64,000 nt of DNA from Rhynchonema sp. JSB1_4 (taxonomy: Eukaryota > Nematoda > Chromadorea > Monhysterida > Xyalidae): the NCBI GenBank assembly GCA_030248065.1, contig JASAMV010003622.1:37990-101989 (forward strand), in the 5' to 3' direction. Position 1 is the stretch's first letter. Every line of letters starts with the position of its first letter. The notes beneath the pieces were generated by a model. The model did not search any database. It was not told the origin of the DNA and saw only the letters and a program-made list of their open reading frames with translations. This document shows positions 21,701-33,700 of the stretch, in pieces. Position numbers and translations under genes: made by a program.

Positions 21701-24700
21701 TTCGTGACAACTTCGTGGCCGGGATCACCATCGAAAGCCAGCAAGACGCGAATCCAAAAGCAGAAGCGAAGAGTTGTCGATTCCAGAACAACGACAACAG
21801 TAAAACCAGTCCTGACCACAACAATCGTCAAAAGAGTCCCACATCAAGACAAGGAGCTTCGGTTCCGAGACTGTTGGTTTTCGGCCGCCCAATGCATCAT
21901 GATATCACAGTTGACACACGACAGTGTGATTGTGCGTTCTTAAAGGGCTCGGGACATAACCGAAGGAAGGGTAGCAGGACATATTGTTACATACCGTTGG
22001 AAAGCATTCCGACAGCCTACGTCACGCACAAATTTTAAGCTCCTTGGAGACTCGCTATCTCTTGGTAGAGGGACTTTTCGTTCCAGAAAAAACTGAATTT
22101 TTGCCCAAATTGGAACGACCGGTGCAGAAACCCCAAACGAGTTGAAGGTCAACTCACACGTGGATAGGATTACAACAGCTTCGGAATAACTTACCATCAC
22201 AACTTCAGTCGCTCAAACTATTGCTTCACACGGTGAGGGTGCGAAACGCTCCGAAAATCGGCCTTATTTTTCGATAACACAAGTTTGTCCCTAAATTTTG
22301 AGATCACGCTTAGCGCTGTGGAAATAAGAATGCAATGGGAAAATAGAGCATCGTCGAAAGTACCAGAAAATAAGGTTTTTAAATTTTTTAACTCATGGCT
22401 AGCTCCGTGACAGGCCTAAAAATCCATTAAATTGCCGCTAAATTAGGTGCTTACATTCATCGCCAGAATTTTGACACACAAAGGCCACAGATTGTATCGG
22501 ATTCGAAGCAAAAAATTGAGAGAAACGTCTGGCTTAACAACCTATCACGGTCCGAAGACCTCAAGGTCTACAAATCTCTCGGGGCAGCCATACTAACCTG
22601 AATATGATATTCAGCTATAAATGCTTACTGTTAACAGCTATTGTAAATGTGACAGCACCATACAATGTGTCCCGGGAGTAGCTTTCGAACGATATATAAC
22701 AAGCCCCAATAAATTCTTACGCTTAAGGGTAGAGGCTAAAAAATTGCTTTTTTGACGATTCTGGAATGAACCGTCACGTTACCGTGTGCGATTTCGGAAT
22801 TTTGACCGTTTCTTGTCCATAGTAAGAGATAGTATGTGCATGTTATATATCGTTCGATAGCTACTTTAAAGCTACATCGGCTGGTGCTATCAAATGTGCA
22901 ATAGTCGTTAACAGTAACGAATTATAGCCAAATATCTTATTCAGGTTGGCATGGCTGCAGCAGCCGCTCCGTGGAGTTTGAAGTTTTGAAACTCGTCTAG
23001 ATTGTTGGACTGTGCGTTTATTTGACTTTCTCGTTTCCAATGCAATGCAATACGTGGCTTATTTACATCTCATTTCCGTCAATGAATGCAACTATGTAAT
23101 TTAGGGGCAATTTTTAGGTCTTTTTCGGCCTGTCACGCCGCTATCTAAGTGTTTCCAAATTTAAAAACCTTATTTTCTGGTACTTTGGGAAACGCTCTAT
23201 TTTTCTATTGCACTTTCATTTCTGCAGTACAAAGCGCGGCCTCAAAATTTAGAGACAAACTTGTGTTTTCGAAAAATGTGGCCGATTTTTGGAGCATTTC
23301 GCACCCTCACCGAGTGAAGCAATGCTTTCAGCGACTGAAGTTCTCATGATAAGTTATCCAGAAGCTGTTGTAATCCTATCCACGTGTTACTTGACTTTCA
23401 ACTCATTTGGGGTTTCTGCACCAGTCGTTTCAAGTTGTGAAAAAATCTACTTTTTTCTGGAACGAAAAGTCGCTCTACCAAGAGATAGCGAATCTCTAAG
23501 GAGCTTAACATTTGTGCGTGATATATGCTGTCACAGAGCTTTCCAACGATGTATAACACTGCGCTCTGCTGCCCTTCCTTCGGTTGTGTCCCGAGCCCTT
23601 TAAGCTGCGAATCACCAAACTATTGTTATTCAAGGCCATAGGGTATGCCCCTCGTCTCTGTGTACAGAACAAAATGACATTACTGTGTAAGTGGCAAGCA
23701 AAAAAGCACTTTTCAGTGTCAGTTGTGATTCTCATGTGAACAGCTTTCAATGGTCAATCACTGATTGTTTTGATGGGCACGCTTCTCGCCACTTTTGTGA
23801 TTGTGAACCGTGAAATTGTTGTTAACCCTCAGCTAATGTTCTGACTGTATTGTATATAGCTCCGAACCTATCGCATAAAGCGTTTGCTTGATAAATGTTT
23901 GAACTGCATTCGGTACTAATGTAGAAGTAGCCAAGATGTGTCATTCATCGCAGTCTTCGGCGTATGAGAAGCAAAGATGCGACCAGACCTCTGGTCCAAT
24001 GAGGACAAAATATCATCTTGATCTCTTGCTTTGATCTCCCCCCTAGATTTGGGTTGCGGAATTTATTTGAAAATGGGGTCTTGGGTGTAATCTAGGTTCG
24101 AAACACGGATTTGACTCAAGTTTGGCACAGATATATAAAGAATCTCGGGTGGTTTTTTTGGAAAAGGGAGATTTTCAGCCCACTAAAGAATAAGAATGGA
24201 ATTTCGTCCTGCTTCTGGCCCAGGTCCGGAGGCGAGTATGACGTGTGGCGAGTATCATCAAGTCAATCACCCTGAATAAACAGCAATTAAAGTGGACGTC
24301 CTGACGTCATGGCAGTGTCGTCCGTCAATTAGTCGACCGTAAAATTGAGCGCAAATTGGACTATCATGATAAAACGGCCAAGGCCATTACTGATGCTTGG
24401 ATTACTAAGCACAAATGCTAAGTACATGACGCACCGTCACTGATTTAGCTCTAAAATATCCATAAAACAAAGGTTGGTAGCCGACTCAGTTTTCTTAGCA
24501 ACGCACTCAACTCGATATCCTGATCTTTGTCAAAAATATATAATATAATATGCAATATAATACGCAAATATATAAATAACCAAACAATCTAATAATGTTC
24601 AAATGCGCAGTATTGCTTGCGTTTGCGTGCGCCATCTTGTATCCGAAGATCTGCCCCGCAAAAATCGTCTGTCTCTGGCGAAATTGGAAACGCAAGCCAA

Positions 24701-27700
24701 CGTGAGTTTCCACCATCTGAGAACACGAGCAGTATCAATCATATTTGGCGACCGGGTCACATTATTTTTTTTACTATTTTTGCTTTTGGGACACTTCGAG
24801 ATTACTGGTGTCATCAGGGTAGCAGTTGTTCTCATACATCTGGCTGAGCAACAGCCTTTATCGCGTCTAGCTTGTGTAGTGTCACATCAGCAAATCTCAA
24901 AATACTGTACCTATACAACACAAGGTCACGTGACCCGATCCGATCCGATCACCAGGTTTACCGGGATCCATATCATTTCATCCTGGCATATGAACAGAAA
25001 CATTCAAAAATTTTCAGATGCTACGAACAACTGGCCTCGCAAGTCCGACAAGATCCGAAACTGGCTGACAAAACACTCTCCAAGACATTCGCTCTTAGAA
25101 AGATTCTCGTGACGACAACGGAGCCTGGGTCGCCATCAAAAACCAGCAACACACGAATCCAGAAGTCGAAGAAACATGTGGAGCCCACAGCAACAACAGT
25201 CAAACCAATCCTGACCACAACAATGGTCAAAAGAGACACAAATAAAAGAGAGGAGCTTCAGTTCCGAGACTGTTGGTTTTCGCCGGCTCATTGCCTCATG
25301 ATATCACAATTGACACACGACAGTGTGATAGTGCGTTCTTGAGTTGAACACCTATGGTTGTTGTCCTATAGCCATAAGGCGTGCCCCTCGTCTCCATATA
25401 AAAAACAAAATGATACGTACACCTATGTACATGGATTAGCATACCCAAGCACATCTGCGAAGATTCGAACACAAGAGCGTCTGCACCAGGTCTGAGTCAT
25501 AAAATAGTGGCTGGTTTAAAATTATATGGTTCTTACGCCAGGTGGAACGCTTTCAATTACTCAGTACCTGCTGACTATTTCAATAAACATGTTTCTTTTA
25601 GCCATATTTGCGACCCAGGTATATATTGTACATGTGCGAGTGAGATCTGCTGTCATGTTCAACGAATGTTGTAGTGATGAACGGCGATATAGATAATAGT
25701 GCTTCAACAAATCTGATTGCAGACCTGACAATAAATGTTGCTTGTAATTGCGATTGGCAATGACTTTCGTTGTGGGACCTCTGTGTGAATGAAACAAAAC
25801 AGCAAGATATTTCCACCGACCGCTTCATGCTACAGGCTAACCGAAAAAGAAGAGAAACAGTTTCGTGGGCTTCGTGATTGTACGGAAATTTTCGGAAAAA
25901 TTTCCAAATTTTTCACAAAAAACAAGGAAAATCGCGAGGTCAGTTTCTCAAATCGTGTAAAAACTCCATTTTTTATGTTTTGTGTCGACTTGCCCAGCAT
26001 GTCTTTTCCTCATGAAGCAATTTTAGACCTTTTTTAGACATTTTGCCCATGTACCCCATTTCAACAGGCGACCTTGAAAAATATCGAAAAAATGGGTTTT
26101 TCCAAACAAGCGGTTTTTCTACCAAATATTTTTTTCCGGAAAAAATGCAACTATACCTTGTATTATTTTTACTATTATTATCATTATTTACCATCATTAG
26201 TTTATCTCATACTGGGAATACGCAGCACAAACATGAACGATCACTTGATGTGCGCATTGCAGCTCTGGTTTGTCCACCGGCTGCCCAAGTATCTGTCCGT
26301 CAAACAGTATGCCCGACGGGACTCGAACCTGTGACCTCAGGGGCACAACAGCGCTCCCCCACCTGAGCTACATGCACACTTGGCTATTTCTGAAACTTTT
26401 CAAGGCAGACCGTGCACCACACACTACTCCGAATCGAAGCCGATCACTTCTGATCCAAGCTGAATTTCAACCAAAAACGTTTCGACTGGTTATTTTTTGA
26501 AACATCTGCTGGCAATTTTTGCAAATTTGTGCTGCAAAGTTTTGTAGGCTTTTATTTCAAGGTTAGCAGACCACACCAACCCCAACACCAGTTTTCAGAA
26601 TTCAAAGAAATGAGAGGTGGAACTTATTTACCGGAAAATCACCGTTGATCAGCACACGCATGTCTTGCCAATATTGTGCACGTTCAGCAAGAAAACGTTT
26701 TCTCCAGTTTCTTTGTGTATTTTGTGCATCAATTTTTTCATGTTGTTTTTCGGTGAATCATCAACATGGTTTGATTTCAGAATCCATCCGCCAGCCAAAC
26801 GAAGATTGTTGGCAGCAAAAGAAGGCTTCATTAACTCATGCACCGTGTTTGAGTTTGCAATGTCAACTGAAGCGAAATGCTTTAGATAACCTCTTCAATG
26901 GTAGACTGTGGATGAAGCTGCTACCATAAAAAGATGTGTACGTGACACTGATACTAATTATAACTCTAATGACCCTAACGTTAGGTAAGCCAATACTGCT
27001 GGACAGAAAAAATCCGGTCAGTTCTGTTTTTGTAAGCATCGCACTCAACTCGAAAACCTGACATTTTTTCTGCACACAAAAGTAAAGTGATTCCACGATG
27101 TTTAAATGTGCAGCATTGGCTGCACTCATGTGCGCTATCTGGTATCCACATGACAGTGAAGCTAAAGTTGTCTGTCGGTGGCGGCATTGGAGACTCACCA
27201 CTAAGTAAGTTTTCATTTTCACAATGCGATTACGCAAGCTACGATGGATAGAGCAGGACGGACTTGGTCGCTTTTTGAATTGACGATATTGGAAGATTTT
27301 TTTACCAATGCCATCTATTTCGACCGGCGTAAAATCTGGTGGCGTAACAAAATGACAAAACATAATTTAAAAAACGTGGGAAAGACAGGTACAATACTTT
27401 GCTTCATGCGTTTTGTCTGACAGACGATAGACAAACAAAACTTCCATGCCTGTTCAGATGCTACGAACAGCTAGCCTCGCGAGTCAGACCAGATCAGAAA
27501 GCGAACGACCGAAAACTCGCCAAAACATTCGATCTGAGGAAGATTCTCGTGTCAAGTTCGGGTTCCGGGAAATCTTCTAAAACCAACAACCCTCGAATTC
27601 AGAAGCAGCAGCAAAAAATCCCGGATCTGACCACAACAATCAAGCCAGTACTGACAACAACAAATGCCAAAAGACTCCCATATCAAGACACGGAGCTTCG

Positions 27701-30700
27701 GTTCCGAGACTGTTGGTTTTCGGCTGCCCAATGCATCATGATATCACAATTGACACACGACAGTGTGATTGTACGTTCTTGAGTTCAACACTATTGTTAT
27801 TCCATGATCATCGTGTATTGTTTATTGTTCCAGCCATAGCTCTGTATGATTAACCTGGTCCCAATGTGTGTGCAAAACGAGATAATATTTTTGTTCGTGG
27901 CACAAAGTGATCAAATTGACAAAACATGTTTAAATTTGTGTATACTCTGACAATTCTTTTGGGAGAAACTTTTCAAACGCGTTGCCTGATCCGTAAAGCG
28001 CATGATGCGTGCACTGGCTATAGCGGTCACGTGACTTCTGCAGCCAGTGCACGCATAACGAGCTTTACGGATCAGGCAACGCGGATGAAAAGTTTCTCCC
28101 AAAAGAATTGCCAGAGTATACATATTGTATATAACGTATACTGTGTTATTATTTTACAATAAAAACGACGATTTTGCTGTCGTTGACAGCCAATGTTGAC
28201 TTCCACGTTGAAAGTCTGTCTGAATGAACAAAAGAGAAAGCACCAAAATTATTGCGCAAACCGATTCACACTGCGTCGTTTTGAATTGATGCGCGAACAG
28301 CAGCTCTAGTTTGTCACCACTTTTGGCTGCCAGATCGACCCACCAAACAGTGTTACCAACCAGTGGTGTCGTTGGGGGGAAGGGGGTTACCCCCCTAGTA
28401 TCCGGTATCCGGTATCTTGATTTTTTCACACAGGGGTATCTGGTATCCTGACTTTTCGTCCAAGGGTATGCTACCCTAAATTTTTTCCGAAAACCGTAAA
28501 ATCGCCCATTTTACCTCCAAAATGCTCAAAATCGCTTGCTGGCGCAAGCATAACCCCGGAAATGACCTTTTTTGCGCTTCCAACACCAATTTTTATCAAT
28601 TTTCCTCTAAAAAATTGACCTTTTTTAACAACTGGGTATCCGAGATTTTTTATTTTGGGGGCAACCCCCCTGGCATCCGAGATTTTTCATTTTGGGTATC
28701 CGGTATCTGAAAATTTTGGATTTTGGGTATCCGGTATCCTGACTTTTTGATTTCCCAACGACACCACTGTTACCAACGGGACTCGAACCTACCACTACCA
28801 CCTTAGAGATGCAGAACAGAGCGCAAGCAAACAAACCTTTCACGAAGCCCGTGCACACACATACAAGACCTAAACCACAATCGACCCTTATTTTGACCTG
28901 GAAATGCTTCGCATCCCCACATGCGAAACACCTGCGGGCACGTCGTTTCAATTTTTGAAACGTCTGAAAGAAACCCATGCCACACACACAGATTCTTAGG
29001 TGAACCGGTTATTTATAATCCAAACTGAATTTGACCCAACCATGTTTAGATTCGTCATTTTCAAACATCACCTGGCAAGCGCCGTTATTTTTTGAAACAT
29101 CTATCAGCAGATTGTTGATTCAGAGCTAGCAGACAACCCCAACATCAATTTTCAGACAGAGATGAGATTCGGTGCAAAATCGCCGCTCATCAGGATTGTG
29201 TTGCCAAAAATATTGAACATATTCTGTGAGAAAAAGGTTTTCTCTAGTTTCTTTGCACAGACTTTCTTGTATCTCAGACAAATTTTAATTGCCGTTTCTA
29301 AGGTATGATGATCAACGTTGCTTGAAATCAACACCGATGCTACCATCAGTCAAGCGACAATAATTAGCGCGCAAAAGAGGCTTCGTTAACTCAGTTTGTA
29401 CTTCTTCTGCTGCACTTCGTTCACTTCACCGCAGTGTTGTGTCAAGTTTGCAATGTCAACTGAAGCGTAACGGTACACATGACCTGCCCTCATTAGTAGT
29501 AGGGTGCGGGATTTGGGTGGGTGCCGACACCCAAACACAAGCACCTACACTTTGAAAAGACCCGACGCCCAAACACAAAGTCGAAAACCCAAACGCCCGA
29601 CACCCAAACACTTCATTATTGAGAGAGAGAAAAATTTTAGTTGGGCAAAAACGTCAAAGAATTATGCTTTTTACACATGTTTTTTGCTAATGTTAGGCAG
29701 AATCGTACTGTTTTCGATAGTTTCGCCGAAGGTGAACCTAAAATTCATTTAAAGGGCGCAGCGCTCGATTTTTGAAAAAATTAGGTAATTAGAAAGAACG
29801 CCACTTTGCCCAAGAAAAAAAACGCCACTTCGTCGCTTTAAGCCCAAATTTAATTGTAGATTACGATATCTCACGCGCGGAGCGCGCGATTTTTGGATTG
29901 CTGAAGAGTTGTTTTCCAGATTTTCGAACTGGAAAAAATGAATTGCGTTGTGAAAACACACGCTTCCTGAAATTCTAAAACCCAAAACCGCCCGACACCC
30001 AAGCACCGCGGAAAAACCCAAACACCCGACACCTATACCTGCCGCACCCTAATCAGTAGCCCGTAACACTGGATGGGCCTGACGATACGTTACCATCACC
30101 ACAAGCAGATGTTTACGCGTGACACGCACTACCCAATAAGCCAACGTTTCTAAAGTCCATGCTAACAGCAGAACCCTCCAGTCTGATTTGTTTTCCTAAC
30201 ATCGCACTCGTCTACCGTAACCTGCCTGAATTTTTTCACAAAAAAACTGTCAATCACTGCACTCCACAATGTTCAAATGTGCAGCATTGGCGGCACTCAT
30301 GTGCGCTACCTGGTGTCCACGTAACAGGGAGGCTGAGGCTAAAGTTGTCTGTCGATGGCATTGGAAATTCACGGTCACGCTGAAGTAAGTTTTCACCCTG
30401 CGATTACGAACGCTAAGAGGGATGGATCAAATTTGACTTGGTCGCTTTTTCAATTGACGATATTTTAAGATTTTTTTATCAATCCCACCTATTTCGACAC
30501 ACGCAAAAGTTGGTGGCATAACAAAATCAGAAAACGTAACTCAAAATGGCATAACAAAATCACAAAACGTAACTCAAAATGGCATAACGAAAAATCCCGA
30601 AAAGCAAAAATCCCGAAATATAAAAAGGCGTAGAAATGGACCAAATCTTTTTGTCAGAAGTTGGCATTCATGTAGTTGGTGCTCAGGCTTGCATTCAGGG

Positions 30701-33700
30701 TTAGGCTTAGGCTTAGGCTGCCAGCCAGGAAGACCTGTTCATACGAAGGAAACATCAATAAAAATACACATGCTCAGGCTTTATTTCAGGCTTAGGCTGC
30801 CAGCCAGGAAGACTTGTCCACGTAAAGGAACTATCCACAAAAATACAACGCCCAGGCCTTCATTCAGGGTTAGGCTTAGGCTTAGGCTGCCAGCCAGGAA
30901 GACATGACCAAACGAGAATTTCAATATCTTGAGCCCCAACTGATCCATTGCCCAAATTATAATCTCCAACTGCATGAATACCCCTTTCTGCACCTTAAAC
31001 TTAGTATTTTTCCTCAATTTCATTTTTCGGGATTTTTACTTTTCGGGATTTTTTCGGGATTTTTATTTTTCGGGATTTTTTTCCGGAATTTTCGACCCCA
31101 CCCATAACAAAATCACAAAACGTAAGTCAAAAACGTAATGTGAGAAAGACAGGTCACATCCTCTGCTTCATGCGTTTTGTCCAACAGACGTTAGACAAGC
31201 AAAATTTCCATGCCTATTCAGATGCTACGAACAGCTGGCCTCGCGAGTCAGGCTAGATCAGAAAGCGAACGACCGAAAACTCGCCAAAACATTCGATCTG
31301 AGGAAGATTCTCGTGACAAGTTCGGGTTCCGGGAAATCTTCTAAAACCAACAACCCTCGAATTCAGAAGCAGCAGCAAAAAATCCCGCATCTGACCACAA
31401 CAATCAAGCCAGTACTGACAACAACAAATGCCAAAAGACTCCCATATCAAGACACGGAGCTTCGGTTCCGAGACTGTTGGTTTTCGGCTGCCCAATGCAT
31501 CATGATATCACAATTGACACACGACAGTGTGATTGTACGTTCTTGAGTTGAACACTATTGTTATTCCATGATCATGGTGTATTGTTTATTGTTCTAGCTA
31601 TAGCTCTGTATGGTTGACCCGACACTGTATGTTACTATGTTGCAATCATCCGTAACGATTTTGTGTGACTTCCACGTTGAAAGTCTGTTTGAATGAACAA
31701 ACAATATTGCGCATACTCGGTCACCAAATTTTTTCTCTAGTTTCTGTGTACGTCATTTCTGTATCTCAGACAAAGTTTTCTGTTTATGAGGTACATCATC
31801 AACGTTGCATGACATCAACACCGATGATAGGGTCGGTCAAGCGAATTAGCGCGCAAAACAGGCTTCGTTAACTCAGTTACATAGTTCTTCTTCTTCTGCT
31901 GCCTTTCGTTCACTTCACCACAGTGAGAGCTTGCAATATTAACTGATGCGAAATGCTTCACATGCCTTGCCCTCATCAGTGGACCGCAACATTGTACGAT
32001 CACCACAAAAAGATGTTCACCTTTACGTGATACTAAGAACTCAACGTTGGTTACCTCCATGCCAACAGAAAAATCTCGTGCCTGATCCGTTTTCATCGCA
32101 CTGATATTTTTCTATACAAACAAAAATCAATCACTGAATACACCAATGTACAAATGTGCAGTATTGGCTGCACTCACGTGCGCTATCTGGTATACGCCAA
32201 AGTTGTCTGTCGATGGCGGCGTTGGAAACTGACGCCAATTTTTTATACTGATGCCTCTGATTTCGACCGAAGTTTGATGGCAAAACCAAATCACATGAAT
32301 GTGATTAAAAAACGTGACAGGAGACAAACACGTCCAATGTTATCTAATCCTAACCTACGCACATGCATTATGCATATTATCCAACAGACCTCAGAAGAAA
32401 ACCATCAAGCCTGTTCAGATGCTACGAACGAAATAGACGCCATGCGAGGCGGAAGATTCTCGCCACAAGTTTGGGATCTGGACAATCCCATAAAACTGGC
32501 AACGCGCTGCTTCGAAAAAACAGAAGCAAAGCATAAATAACAATGGTGAAAACTGTCCCACATCAAGACAAGCAGCTTCGGTTCCGAGACGGTTGGTTTT
32601 GGACTGCCGCTCAATGCATCATGATAACACAATTGACACACGACAGTGTGTGATTGTACGTTCTTGAGTTGAACACCGACTATTGTTATTTCACAATGAT
32701 CGGGTATCGTTTAGTATATTAGCGAAGCGATCTGTACTTTTGTAGTTCACACTGTTGTTCGTGACCTCAAGTGATCTTATCAACAAACCATATTTAGATT
32801 TTTGTAGGTAGGTTACGTGTAGGTAGTGTCATGCCACTATTCGCAATAAACCATGCCGATTTTGTATGACTTGCATCTTACGACAGTCTGATTTAAAGAA
32901 CAACACAAACCATCAAAATTATTCCACCGACCACTTTATATTTTGCCGCATGATCTGATGACCGCGACCGGTTTGTCACCACTTTGGGCTGAAACCTCCC
33001 CCAACCCCCCTCCCGCCCCCGGGCGACCCACCACATAGTGTTCCCGATAGGGCTCGAACCTGCGACATTTTGAAACATCTGCTGGCACGCACTGCACTTT
33101 GTTCCAATATTTGGCTGCACATGGCAGACTACCCAACATTGATTGTCAAACGCGCATTGTCAAACGCGCATTAGAAAAAACTGAGGTGAGATTTTCCCGA
33201 AAAACCGCCGCTGGCACTGATCAGACCAGACCTGTGTTGCCAATGCTCATTCGGTCACAAAACATTCTCCAGGTTTTTTGTACGTATGTCTGGTATCTCA
33301 GACAATGTTTTCTTGTTTTTAAGGTACATCATCAATGTTGCATGATATCAGCACCGATGTTACCGTCGGTCATGCGTTGCTAATTATCGCACAAAACAGG
33401 CTTCGTTAACTCGGTTCGTTCTTCTTCTTCCAATGCACTTCGTTTGCAATGTCAACTGAAGCGAAATGGTTCATCATATGACCTGGCCTAATTAGTGGAC
33501 GCAACACTGAGTCTGAACTGAATGAGACTGTGACCATCATCATGAAAACATGTTTTCCTCTACGTGATACTAATTATAAAGCGCTAATGAAGCAAACATT
33601 GGTTAACTCCAATCCCAAAGGTAAAACTACCGTCTGCTCCGTTTTCATCGCACTCAACTCGACGAGCTGACATTTTTCCATACATACAAAGTCAGTCACT

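Noticed and set aside
26309..26377. Functional tRNA gene
   Set aside because: A and B boxes and the acceptor stem are present but the anticodon stem does not pair, and decayed copies follow the array duplications.
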